From an uncultured Eubacteriales bacterium (GTDB lineage: Bacteria > Bacillota > Clostridia > Oscillospirales > Acutalibacteraceae): a stretch of 41,692 nucleotides of DNA. Location: NCBI GenBank assembly GCA_900315715.1, contig ONAH01000034.1, positions 1 to 41,692 on the forward strand, read 5' to 3'. Under the pieces are notes generated by a model. That model was not told the DNA's origin. It did not search any database and saw only the letters and a list, made by a program, of their open reading frames with translations. Position numbers and translations under genes: made by a program. Shown piece by piece: positions 18,563-25,895 of the stretch; positions within the stretch are counted from its first letter, which is position 1; each line of letters starts with the position of its first letter.

Positions 18563-19390
18563 TTATTTCTGTTTAAATATATTTCTGTACTTTCCCTGTT
18601 CAATATGTGGGAACGCAGTTCTTATACGCTTACTTATACGGAATGTTTCTTCCGAATATGCTTTGAGCTTAGATTTCAGTTCCTCATACTCTGTTTTTCT
18701 GTCGGCAAAAGTATCACGCATCTCTTGTTCTTTTTCGGAAATAGTTTCTTTAAGATGTTCACCGTGTTCCATTGCTTCAAGAGTTTTTTCACTCAAGCTC
18801 TCTCCTATCTTCTCCGATACCTGCTCCAGTGCATTTCTTACCTCCTCAGCATAACGTATGTATTTGCGTATTTTCATTATGTTGATAAGGGTTACGGTAA
18901 TGTCGGAAGCAAACACAGCATACATAACCGCAAGTATCACAATGAGTATTCCTTGCGGGATAAACCTAAGTACAGTCATTACAGAAGGGTGTACAACATC
19001 TATTACAAGTACACACGCAAGGCCCCACATTATCGAAAATTTCAGACAAATATATCCCTTAACATTAAAGTGTTCGTCGGAGTAATCCCACCATTTTTCG
19101 TTGAACAAACGCTCCAGAATAAAACCGCCTATAAATTCTATCGCTGATGTAAACACCATAGACGAAAGAAACAGTAACCCCCAGTCATCCTTTATTGGTT
19201 CTAAAAACATTACTACCGATAAAACACCAAGCCCGTATATAGGACATACAGGCCCTATCAAAAAACCACGGTTTACAAATCTGCCGTGTTTGAGTGTTGC
19301 ATATACTACCTCCGTACACCAACCGACAAATGCGTAAATCAAAAATATAGCAGCTGTTTCCAAAAATGTATAATTGTCAAAATATATCAT
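18563..19390 (-). CDS. PF06541 (CmpB-type) membrane protein
   Basis: This 275-residue protein begins with several membrane segments. It contains FLIYAFVGWCTEVVYATL and RGFLIGPVCPIYGLGVL, the signature of the 'putative ABC-transporter type IV' family PF06541, which is common in Firmicutes and of unknown function. From about residue 180 it becomes a long charged coiled coil (EKIGESLSEKTLEAMEHGEH and on). The start has a GTAGGGTGAT site. It lies just downstream of the repressor gene's terminator, whose T-run ends 14 bases before this start, so read-through or an overlapping promoter must supply transcription. The 238 bases downstream, to 18324, hold nothing recognisable beyond AT-rich sequence. 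Confidence 0.85.
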   Translation of the reverse strand: MIYFDNYTFLETAAIFLIYAFVGWCTEVVYATLKHGRFVNRGFLIGPVCPIYGLGVLSVVMFLEPIKDDWGLLFLSSMVFTSAIEFIGGFILERLFNEKWWDYSDEHFNVKGYICLKFSIMWGLACVLVIDVVHPSVMTVLRFIPQGILIVILAVMYAVFASDITVTLINIMKIRKYIRYAEEVRNALEQVSEKIGESLSEKTLEAMEHGEHLKETISEKEQEMRDTFADRKTEYEELKSKLKAYSEETFRISKRIRTAFPHIEQGKYRNIFKQK

Positions 19391-19403
19391 AGTATCACCC
19401 TAC

Positions 19404-19430
19404 AAAAAAAGCCCTCATCTCACAGAGGGC
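19404..19430 (-). terminator. Terminator of the DtxR/MntR-like gene
   Basis: On the minus strand GCCCTC and GAGGGC (19411-19430, eight-base loop) are followed by seven T residues. It lies 38 bases after the repressor stop and just before the PF06541 gene, whose ribosome binding site is next to it. Confidence 0.85.
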
Positions 19431-19467
19431 TTAGTTTTAATATTTGTTTTTACAAGTATATAAGTGC

Positions 19468-19848
19468 TCAGCTATTATAGCTGTTCACATATTTCTTAAT
19501 TGCCTCAAAGCTTTCCGCACTGATGATGTGCTCCATTCGACAGGCGTCCTCTGCTGCAATCTTCGGGTTAACTCCTATATTCTCAAGCCAAGCCGAAAGA
19601 AATGTATGTCTTTCATAGATGAGTTCTGCTATCTTTTTGCCGGACTCAGCAAGTTCTATAAAACCCTTTGAATCCACCTCAATATACCCGTTTTCACGCA
19701 GGTTCTTCATAGCTATGCTTACACTTGGCTTGGAAAAACCAAGTTCATTTGCTATGTCGATAGAACGGACTAGTCCCTTCCTGTTTTTTAGTATAAGTAT
19801 TGTTTCAAGATAATTCTCTGCGGATTCGTGTATTTTCACGGATATCAC
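19468..19848 (-). CDS. DtxR/MntR-family metal-dependent repressor
   Basis: This 126-residue protein has an N-terminal winged helix. It contains HESAENYLETILIL and a recognition helix in ANELGFSKPSVSIAMKNL, the classic DtxR/MntR layout. A metal-binding and dimerisation domain follows (YERHTFLSAWLENIGV, EDACRMEHIISAES), with His, Glu and Cys residues typical of this family. There is no SH3-like third domain, as in MntR. The start codon is a GTG at 19848; a second GTG at 19839, after GGTGAT, is also possible. A TATAAT-like -10 lies near 19905. The mntP exporter gene 2 kb away makes manganese a plausible effector. Confidence 0.85.
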   Translation of the reverse strand: MISVKIHESAENYLETILILKNRKGLVRSIDIANELGFSKPSVSIAMKNLRENGYIEVDSKGFIELAESGKKIAELIYERHTFLSAWLENIGVNPKIAAEDACRMEHIISAESFEAIKKYVNSYNS

Positions 19849-19955
19849 CGACCTTCTTAGATTCTCAAGCCAAATACGGCATTTTCTAATTGTTTATTAT
19901 ATCATATCCATAATATACAATGCAATATACAAAACCGAATTTCTGCGATTTAAAG

Positions 19956-20005
19956 CAAAAAAACAAAACCACACGTTTTCCCGTTACAGGCTAACATGCG
20001 GTTTT
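19956..20005 (-). terminator. Terminator of the LURP-one-like gene
   Basis: On the minus strand an imperfect stem (AAAACCGCATGTT with AACGTGTGGTTTT, two G-T pairs) is followed by a T-rich tract. It lies just after the gene at 20033. Confidence 0.75.
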
Positions 20006-20032
20006 GATGATATATCGTTTCTAAACAAACAA

Positions 20033-20512
20033 TTATGAACGCTTGCTGTGGAATGCCTCATCAAGAACAATTGTAAGTGCTACTACAAGAAGTTCGTCAG
20101 CAGGATCTGCTACAACTATCTCATATGTATCACCAACAGCGATAACCTTCTTCTTTACAGTTGCATAAACATTTTTTGCAGCGTCTGTAAACTTAAAGCT
20201 CATTCCAAGTGCATCGCCGTCAAGCTTCCAGCCCCTTGCATCATAATTCATATCTTTTGTGAGTGCAGGGAACTTCTTCTTTACTGTACCAACCTTCTGA
20301 CCGTTAATAGTAAGATCGAATGTCTTAACCATGTTCAAAACCTTCTGGTCAACAAGACCAACCTTATTACCCATTGCGTCAAAAATGTCAAAATCAGCAC
20401 CTGCTGCAAGCAACTTCTTCTTTGCTGTGTACTTTACAGTTTTATTTTCTAAAACCTCATACTCTTCAAGACCAAGTTTTACTTTCTGATGCATTGTTAA
20501 ACTAACTGGCAT
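20033..20512 (-). CDS. LURP-one-related / Tubby C2-like domain protein
   Basis: I start this at 20512 (159 residues, MPVSLTMHQ) because GAGGAGG lies upstream at normal distance; an in-frame extension to 20584 lacks such a site. The sequence is built from short beta strands ending in lysine turns: DFDIFDAMGNKVGLVDQKVL, LTINGQKVGTVKKK, KNVYATVKKK, DTYEIVVADPADELLVVALT. This order matches the LURP-one-like fold (PF04525), a 12-stranded barrel around a central helix related to Tubby and scramblase proteins. The bacterial role is unknown; lipid binding at the membrane has been proposed for the fold. It is monocistronic. Confidence 0.75.
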   Translation of the reverse strand: MPVSLTMHQKVKLGLEEYEVLENKTVKYTAKKKLLAAGADFDIFDAMGNKVGLVDQKVLNMVKTFDLTINGQKVGTVKKKFPALTKDMNYDARGWKLDGDALGMSFKFTDAAKNVYATVKKKVIAVGDTYEIVVADPADELLVVALTIVLDEAFHSKRS

Positions 20513-20766
20513 TGTAAAATCCTCCTCAACATAATAATAATTATTGCAGCTAACATCTTTAAAACTGCATTTAAATATTATCATAAAAAAACCTTTTTTT
20601 CAACCATTTTAAAATAAAAATTCATTTCTGTACTATTTTGTAATATTTTAGCCAACAAACATACCGTTTTGTGTGGCATTATAATACTATCAATGATAAA
20701 AAACGTGAAAATATTTATCAGTCTTTATGAAATAAACTTTCAGACAAGCGTCCGCTTTTACTCAGA

Positions 20767-21672
20767 TCAATCAAATCTAAGCGTCACCGTCTGCATATCC
20801 TTAGGTACAACGGTATTCTCAAAAACGCCCTTTATTTCGTCAAGATAGCTTTCAGGGTTGCTGAGCGACGGGCTGAAATGCGTAAGCCATAGACATTCTA
20901 CACCAGCAATTTTTGCCATCTGTGCAGCCTCCGAAAACATACAGTGAAAGTTTTTCTCAGCTTTGTTTAGCTTAACCGGATCTGCATACATTCCTTCGCA
21001 TATAAACAAATCCGATTTATCTGCATATTTCAGAATACTCTTTGCGGGGCGTGTATCGGTACAATATGTTACTTTTATGCCCTTTCTTGGCGCTCCAAGC
21101 ACATCGCACTGATAAAAAATCCTGCCGTTGTATTCCACCGCAGAATTTTGCTGAATCTGTTTCCACAAATTCTGCGGTATCCCCAATGTTTTTGCACGCA
21201 TTATGTCAAATTTTCCTGCACGTTCTAAAGTCAACGTATATCCATAGCACATAACACTGTGTATTACAGGAAATGCGTCTATTTTTAGTCCGATCAGCTC
21301 CAGTGGTCTGTAACCTCCGTCAAGCTCTATATACTCTATATCAAATGGCAAATCCTGTGCTATTATACATAGCGACTGAACTATTCTTTTAAGTCCAACC
21401 GGACCTACAAGTGTTATTGGTTCATAACGTTCGCTTTTTGCTGCGGACAAAAGGAGTCCCGGCAATCCGGAAATATGATCCGCATGATAATGCGTAAACA
21501 GAATTACGTCTATATCATGCAGTGATAGTTTTTTCTTTCTTATCATTATCTGCGTACCCTCTCCGCAGTCGATTAGTAACCCATGCCCATTGTATCTTAT
21601 ATATAAGGAGGTCAATGCTCTTTCGGGCAATGGCATTGTTCCGCCCGTACCCAACAAACATAAATCTATCAT
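20767..21672 (-). CDS. rnz: Ribonuclease Z
   Basis: RNase Z removes 3' trailers from tRNA precursors that lack CCA. The start is set at 21672 (301 residues, MIDLCLLGTGG) because GGGAGGAG lies just upstream; an extension to 21690 runs through that site. The metallo-beta-lactamase zinc motif is FTHYHADHISGLPG, preceded by DCGEGTQ. The other ligands appear as VIHSVMCYGY, TYCTDTRP, SDLFICEGMY and LTHFSPSL. The length matches the long bacterial RNase Z group. It faces away from mntP. Confidence 0.93.
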   Translation of the reverse strand: MIDLCLLGTGGTMPLPERALTSLYIRYNGHGLLIDCGEGTQIMIRKKKLSLHDIDVILFTHYHADHISGLPGLLLSAAKSERYEPITLVGPVGLKRIVQSLCIIAQDLPFDIEYIELDGGYRPLELIGLKIDAFPVIHSVMCYGYTLTLERAGKFDIMRAKTLGIPQNLWKQIQQNSAVEYNGRIFYQCDVLGAPRKGIKVTYCTDTRPAKSILKYADKSDLFICEGMYADPVKLNKAEKNFHCMFSEAAQMAKIAGVECLWLTHFSPSLSNPESYLDEIKGVFENTVVPKDMQTVTLRFD

Positions 21673-21816
21673 ATTTCTCTCCTCCCGCAATAGTTAACTA
21701 AGCATTATTATAAAAGTATTTACGAAAAAACTCAAGTGATTATTTAAAAACATTTTACAAACATATAAAAAACAGCCTACGAATACAATGTTATATCAAT
21801 AATCAGGAGGTAAAAT

Positions 21817-22377
21817 ATGAGTGTTGCAGAAATTATTCTATTGGGAGTCGGACTTTCAATGGACGCCTTTGCAGCGGCACTGTGTAAAGGTATCGCAATG
21901 AAAAAGTGGAATGCAGGCTATCCCTTAATAATCGGAGGATTCTTTGGAGCAGCTCAGGCATTAATGCCGATTATCGGTTGGTTCTTAGGCAACAATTTGA
22001 GAAAGTATATTTCTGCCTTTGACCATTGGATAGCTTTTGTACTTTTGGGATATATCGGAGGTAAGATGATTTACGATACTCTTATTGACAACAAACCCGA
22101 AATCACTCTTATGGACAATGTTGATTTTAAAGAAATCTTTATACTCTCTGTCGCAACAAGTATTGACGCACTTGCGGTTGGCGTTACACTTGCTTTTCTA
22201 AATGTAAACATCATTCTGTCTGTTCTCATTATCGGCTTTACTACCTTTATGCTGTCATGTGTAGGTGTATCTACCGGGTATTTATTCGGTTCTAAATTTG
22301 AAAAACAATCATCTGTTACAGGTGGATTGATATTAATATTAATAGGTGTTAAAATTCTTATTCAGCATATTTATTGA
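21817..22377 (+). CDS. mntP: Manganese efflux pump MntP
   Basis: This 186-residue protein has six membrane segments in two related halves. The first half carries GVGLSMDAFAAALCKGI and the second ATSIDALAVGVTLAF, with the conserved Asp residues of MntP. It exports Mn2+ and protects against manganese excess. AGGAGG lies upstream of the start. The 144-base divergent gap to rnz shows no yybP-ykoY manganese riboswitch. The DtxR/MntR-like gene two genes away is a candidate regulator, an inference from proximity. Confidence 0.95.
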   Translation: MSVAEIILLGVGLSMDAFAAALCKGIAMKKWNAGYPLIIGGFFGAAQALMPIIGWFLGNNLRKYISAFDHWIAFVLLGYIGGKMIYDTLIDNKPEITLMDNVDFKEIFILSVATSIDALAVGVTLAFLNVNIILSVLIIGFTTFMLSCVGVSTGYLFGSKFEKQSSVTGGLILILIGVKILIQHIY

Positions 22378-22462
22378 TTTTACTAATTCTTGTATAAAAT
22401 ATGTTAACCTTTTACGTATTTTTTATTACCACCTTTTAATAATATGCATATACACTTTTTTA

Positions 22463-22491
22463 TTGACATTCCTGTAAGCGTGTAGTATAAT
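22463..22491 (+). promoter_or_regulatory. Perfect sigma-A promoter of the padR gene
   Basis: TTGACA at 22463-22468 and TATAAT at 22486-22491 are exact consensus with a 17-base spacer. Transcription should start near 22498, leaving a leader of about 220 bases before the coding region. Confidence 0.85.
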
Positions 22492-22497
22492 AATAAT

Positions 22498-22719
22498 AAG
22501 AATAACTATTGTTATCTTTGTACATCTTAGACGTAACCGTTTAATATGCTGTCGTGGCAGTATTTCTGCCAATGTATTTTTCGGTGATGTATGTTTAGAT
22601 TGAATACAAAAAAACACTTGTTCTGCCTGGAAGTATGACTGTATTATTTCAATATATACGACGTCTGATAGTACTTATGATATAAAAAAATGTACATATT
22701 TTACAAAGGAAGAAAAACT
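22498..22719 (+). promoter_or_regulatory. Long structured 5' leader of the padR gene
   Basis: The leader between the promoter and the padR start can close on itself. TTAGACGT (22527-22534) pairs with ACGTCTGA (22661-22668) with one G-U pair, and GTAC at 22520-22523 pairs with GTAC at 22671-22674 just outside. Inside, TGGCAG (22555-22560) and CTGCCA (22566-22571) form a perfect hairpin with a five-base loop. A second CTGCC at 22623-22627 could compete for the same GGCAG. There is no terminator after the structure. It matches no riboswitch class that I recognise. Confidence 0.5.
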
Positions 22720-23070
22720 ATGGGTATTGCAGAAAATTTAAAAAAAGGAACATCTGAGCTTCTTATTCTCTATCTGCTTGACAGCGAGGATATGTATGGT
22801 TATCAGATAGCACACGAGCTAAAAGTTAGAAGCGGTGAACAGTTTGTAATGCCGGAGGGATCTCTTTACCCCACACTTTACCGTCTTATTGACAAAGGTG
22901 TTATTTCCGATAGAATGGAAATTGTCGGTAAAAGACTTCGTAAGTATTATCACTTAGAACCGTACGGCAAAGAATATCTTGCTATGATCCAGGCAGAGTA
23001 CGACAAAATAAACCAAGGTATCCAGATGTTACTGTCAACAACACATGAAAAGCCGGTTGATAAAGACTAA
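22720..23070 (+). CDS. PadR-family transcriptional regulator
   Basis: I start this at 22720 (116 residues, MGIAENLKKG) because AAAGGAAG lies upstream at normal distance; an in-frame ATG at 22690 is less likely. The winged helix is typical of PadR: GTSELLILYLLDSEDMYGYQ, then MPEGSLYPTLYRLIDKGVIS and a wing with KRLRKYYHLEPYGKEYL. The short C-terminal helix makes it a subfamily-2-type small PadR. PadR proteins usually repress a neighbouring transporter or detoxification gene, but no partner is adjacent here. The long leader suggests control at the RNA level. Confidence 0.88.
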   Translation: MGIAENLKKGTSELLILYLLDSEDMYGYQIAHELKVRSGEQFVMPEGSLYPTLYRLIDKGVISDRMEIVGKRLRKYYHLEPYGKEYLAMIQAEYDKINQGIQMLLSTTHEKPVDKD

Positions 23071-23092
23071 TCACGGCGAACAAACACTAACG

Positions 23093-23128
23093 AACGCAGG
23101 TGAAGCTTTTATGTTTCACCTGCGTTTT
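23093..23128 (+). terminator. Terminator between padR and cdd
   Basis: AACGCAGGTGAA (23093-23104) pairs with TTCACCTGCGTT (23115-23126), a strong 12-bp stem, with a short T-run on the plus strand. The convergent cdd operon may also use the hairpin, but its strand has no T-run. Confidence 0.75.
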
Positions 23129-23135
23129 CGTGTTT

Positions 23136-23531
23136 CTAAAACTCATTAAAAGATAATGGCATTAACTCTCCAAGAGTTTTCTCAATGATGTTTTTTCCAT
23201 CTGTCATTATAACCACGAAATCTGCACTGCAAAATTCACATAGTACCTGTCTGCATACTCCGCATGGCGGTGTAAAAATCACCTGTCCGTCTTTTCTGTG
23301 CGCTGCAATCGCTATTTTTTTAAATTTCCTTTTGCCGTCGGCTACCGCTGAAAACATGGCTGTTCTCTCTGCGCAGTTAGTTGCAGAAAATGACACATTC
23401 TCTACATTACACCCTAAATATACAGATCCGTCATCACATAAAACCGCTGCTCCGACTGAAAATCCCGAATACGGAGAATAACTGTTCTTTGCTGCCTTAT
23501 GCGCAAGTTCAAGTAGTTTTTCGTTATCCAT
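23136..23531 (-). CDS. cdd: Cytidine deaminase
   Basis: The enzyme deaminates cytidine and deoxycytidine to uridine forms in pyrimidine salvage. The zinc and proton-shuttle motifs are intact: NCAERTA (Cys and catalytic Glu) and PCGVCRQVL (two Cys). The length (131 residues) fits the homotetrameric class. I start at the ATG at 23531, with GGGTGAT six bases upstream; a TTG at 23537 overlaps the deoD stop and is less likely. It is coupled to deoD in a nucleoside salvage operon. Confidence 0.94.
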   Translation of the reverse strand: MDNEKLLELAHKAAKNSYSPYSGFSVGAAVLCDDGSVYLGCNVENVSFSATNCAERTAMFSAVADGKRKFKKIAIAAHRKDGQVIFTPPCGVCRQVLCEFCSADFVVIMTDGKNIIEKTLGELMPLSFNEF

Positions 23532-23533
23532 TA

Positions 23534-24256
23534 TCAATCACCCATTCTCCTTGCTGTTTCAAGCGATAGCTCTATCATATTTGTAAACGAATTCTGTCTT
23601 TGCTCAGCCGACATTGCTTTATCCGTTCCTATACAATCAGATACAGTAAATATTCCAAGTGCGTTTTTCTTTGCATAAGAGGCATTCATATATAATGCAG
23701 CCGTTTCCATTTCTACCGCAAGAACACCCATTGCCTTCCATTTATCGTTTTCGGTTTCATTTGCTGAGTAAAACGCATCCGAACTGAGTATGCTTCCGAT
23801 ATGAACTGTCCTTCCAAGATCTTTTGATACATCATCAAATGTTCTCAGCAAAGTATAATCCGCTGTCGGAGCAAAACTACCATTCAGACCATACTGTGAC
23901 GCATAATTCGAATTTGTACACGCACTCATTGCCGCTATAATATCACCAAGGTTAAGTCCGGGCTGAAGCGCACCTGTTGATCCTGTTCTGATAATATTCT
24001 GAACATCATAAAAATTGAAAAGCTCATAGCTGTAAATTCCCATTGAGGGCATACCCATTCCGCTGCCCATTACCGAAACTCTCACACCCTTATAGCTTCC
24101 CGTGTAGCCAAGCATACCTCTTACCGAAGTTACAAGAACAGAATCTTCGAGAAATTTTTCTGCTATAAGCTTTGCACGCAAAGGATCACCGGGCATAATA
24201 ACCGTTTTTGCAAAATCACCCTTTTTCGCTTCAATATGCGGTGTAGGAATACTCAT
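23534..24256 (-). CDS. deoD: Purine-nucleoside phosphorylase DeoD
   Basis: The start is at 24256 (240 residues, MSIPTPHIEA) with GGAGG eight bases upstream; an in-frame extension to 24379 has no site and crosses the promoter. The protein is a hexameric-type PNP. It shows KTVIMPGDPLRAKLIAE, GMGMPSMGIYSYEL, RTGSTGAL and the AVEMETAALY motif that binds ribose. It splits purine nucleosides with phosphate. The downstream cdd gene makes this a purine and pyrimidine salvage pair. Confidence 0.95.
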   Translation of the reverse strand: MSIPTPHIEAKKGDFAKTVIMPGDPLRAKLIAEKFLEDSVLVTSVRGMLGYTGSYKGVRVSVMGSGMGMPSMGIYSYELFNFYDVQNIIRTGSTGALQPGLNLGDIIAAMSACTNSNYASQYGLNGSFAPTADYTLLRTFDDVSKDLGRTVHIGSILSSDAFYSANETENDKWKAMGVLAVEMETAALYMNASYAKKNALGIFTVSDCIGTDKAMSAEQRQNSFTNMIELSLETARRMGD

Positions 24257-24289
24257 AAACAAAACCTCCGTTCCAATAATATTGTATAA

Positions 24290-24318
24290 ATTATACAAAC
24301 AATTAAAAGTAATGTCAA
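24290..24318 (-). promoter_or_regulatory. Perfect promoter of deoD-cdd
   Basis: On the minus strand TTGACA (24318-24313) and TATAAT (24295-24290) are exact consensus with a 17-base spacer, about 35 bases upstream of the deoD start. The mreB-like gene's terminator lies just beyond. Confidence 0.85.
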
Positions 24319-24338
24319 GAGTGATTTTATATTTACAG

Positions 24339-24378
24339 AAAAAAATACTCCTGCTGTCAATCCGACAAAACAGGAGCA
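24339..24378 (-). terminator. Terminator of the mreB-like gene
   Basis: On the minus strand CTCCTG and CAGGAG (24348-24376) form a stem with a long loop, followed by a run of T residues. It is placed right after the gene at 24392. Confidence 0.8.
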
Positions 24379-24391
24379 TTATTCTTCTATA

Positions 24392-25420
24392 TCAGTACGG
24401 TACACTCAAAGGATTAACAGCACCGTTTTCGTCAATTTCATCCTGACCTATATATCTTAAAGCATATCCGCAGCCGTTGATAACACAATCAGAAGGATTA
24501 TCTGCAATATGTACATCTAATTTTACATACTCTTTGATTATCTTATCAAGACCGTTTATCAGGCAGCCTCCACCTGTCAATACTATTCCATCTCTGTAAA
24601 TATCGCTGACAAGTTCGGGGGGAGTTTCTTCCAGTACGTCTTGTGCCTGTTGCGCAATAGATACCGCAATCTCATTCAATGGTTCTGCAAGCTCACTGCT
24701 TGACACTTCGACAGCCTGAGGAAGTCCGGTAACAGTATTTCTTCCCTTTACAACGATTTTCTTATCTACATCAGGCTTGATTACAGTTCCTATTTCTATT
24801 TTTGTTTTTTCGGCAGTAACCTTTCCGATAACTAAATTATATGCTCTTCTTATGTATTTTATTATTTCATCGTCAAAACTATTGCCGGCTATTTTCATCG
24901 ATCTTGATGCAGAAATATCTCCAAGGGAAATTACCGCCATATCGGTTGTTCCTCCGCCCACATCTATTACCATTCTTCCGTGAGGACTTCTTATATCAAG
25001 ACCTGCTCCTATCGCTGCGGCTTTTGACGCTTCAATCAAGCTTACATTTCGGACACCGATAGACAAAATTGAGTTTACAACTGCTCTTTTCTCAACATCT
25101 GTTATATCTCCCGGAATACAGGCAACTACTCTTGGTTTTACTATTCTGCTTATATTAGCCTTACCTAACTGTATTTTTATCATGTTCTCAACTAAGTAAA
25201 AATCCGATATTACTCCCCCTACAATAGGTTCTATTGCACTTAACCTCTGAGAAGTACGCCCAATCATTCTGTATGCGTCACGTCCGACTGCTATTATATT
25301 ATCATTATCAAGATTTATCGTCACAACAGAAGGTTCGTCCAAAAACTTACCTTTGTCGGCTAAAAATATTCTGGTATTTGAGGTTCCCAGATCTATCGCA
25401 ATATCAACACTCAAATTCAT
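24392..25420 (-). CDS. MreB/Mbl-family rod-shape actin
   Basis: I start this at 25420 (342 residues, MNLSVDIAIDLGTSNT) because GGAG lies upstream; an extension to 25435 is less likely. All actin-like nucleotide motifs are present: phosphate-1 DLGTSNTRIF, connect-1 near IEASKAAAIGAG, phosphate-2 VIDVGGGTTDMAVI and adenosine VLTGGGCLINGLD. MreB proteins polymerise under the membrane and guide wall synthesis. No mreC or mreD is adjacent, so this is a stand-alone Mbl/MreBH-like paralogue. It is monocistronic with its own promoter and terminator. Confidence 0.9.
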   Translation of the reverse strand: MNLSVDIAIDLGTSNTRIFLADKGKFLDEPSVVTINLDNDNIIAVGRDAYRMIGRTSQRLSAIEPIVGGVISDFYLVENMIKIQLGKANISRIVKPRVVACIPGDITDVEKRAVVNSILSIGVRNVSLIEASKAAAIGAGLDIRSPHGRMVIDVGGGTTDMAVISLGDISASRSMKIAGNSFDDEIIKYIRRAYNLVIGKVTAEKTKIEIGTVIKPDVDKKIVVKGRNTVTGLPQAVEVSSSELAEPLNEIAVSIAQQAQDVLEETPPELVSDIYRDGIVLTGGGCLINGLDKIIKEYVKLDVHIADNPSDCVINGCGYALRYIGQDEIDENGAVNPLSVPY

Positions 25421-25450
25421 ACATCTCCAATTCAAAACTTTATAGTATAA

Positions 25451-25480
25451 ATTATATTATAGCGCAGTTCCTGCTGTCAA
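25451..25480 (-). promoter_or_regulatory. Promoter of the mreB-like gene
   Basis: On the minus strand TTGACA (25480-25475) and TATAAT (25456-25451) have an 18-base spacer, about 30 bases upstream of the start. Confidence 0.75.
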
Positions 25481-25589
25481 TACAGTTTATGATTATTTAC
25501 GATTAATTCATAATAGAAAAAACACTATGTCGCACTGTTTTTTCTTGAATTTTTCTCAGGAAAACTGTCAAAAAAATTTTTATAAACTG

Positions 25590-25618
25590 TTGACAAAAGT
25601 AATTTTATATGCTATAAT
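25590..25618 (+). promoter_or_regulatory. Perfect promoter of the tRNA pair
   Basis: TTGACA at 25590-25595 and TATAAT at 25613-25618 are exact consensus with a 17-base spacer, about 36 bases upstream of tRNA-Thr. Confidence 0.85.
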
Positions 25619-25653
25619 TATCAAGCACTCAGATGAGAGGCAAGCGTAAATTC

Positions 25654-25729
25654 GCTGGTGTAGCTCAGTTGGTAGAGCAGCTGATTTGTAATCAGCAGGT
25701 CGGGGGTTCGAGTCCGTCCACCAGCTCCA
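25654..25729 (+). tRNA. tRNA-Thr (anticodon TGT)
   Basis: The 76-base gene folds as a cloverleaf. The acceptor arms are GCTGGTG and CACCAGC, the anticodon stem CTGAT/ATCAG frames TTGTAA with anticodon TGT, and the T arm has GTTCGAGTC. The CCA end is encoded at 25727-25729. Confidence 0.96.
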
Positions 25730-25751
25730 TTTTTATTTTTAAATACTTTTT

Positions 25752-25835
25752 GGGAGAGTTCCAGAGCGGTCAAATGGGGCAGACTGTAAATCTGTTGTTT
25801 CGGCTTCGGTGGTTCGAATCCACCCTCTCCCACCA
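25752..25835 (+). tRNA. tRNA-Tyr (anticodon GTA)
   Basis: The 84-base gene has acceptor arms GGGAGAG and CTCTCCC, anticodon stem CAGAC... with GTA, a long variable arm typical of bacterial tRNA-Tyr, and a T arm with GTTCGAATC. CCA is encoded at 25833-25835. It is 22 bases after tRNA-Thr in one transcript. Confidence 0.96.
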
Positions 25836-25839
25836 GTAA

Positions 25840-25883
25840 GGCTATGTTACCAATGTTTAACATAGTCTTTTGTTTTATTTTTA
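25840..25883 (+). terminator. Terminator after the tRNA pair
   Basis: GGCTATGTTA (25840-25849) pairs with TAACATAGTC (25858-25867) with one G-T pair, followed by a long T-rich tract. It separates the tRNAs from the recombinase gene, although read-through could feed that gene. Confidence 0.8.
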
Positions 25884-25895
25884 CGAGGTATTATT

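Noticed and set aside
21673..21816. Manganese (yybP-ykoY) riboswitch before mntP
   Set aside because: The gap is short, AT-rich and lacks the conserved helices and loops of this class.
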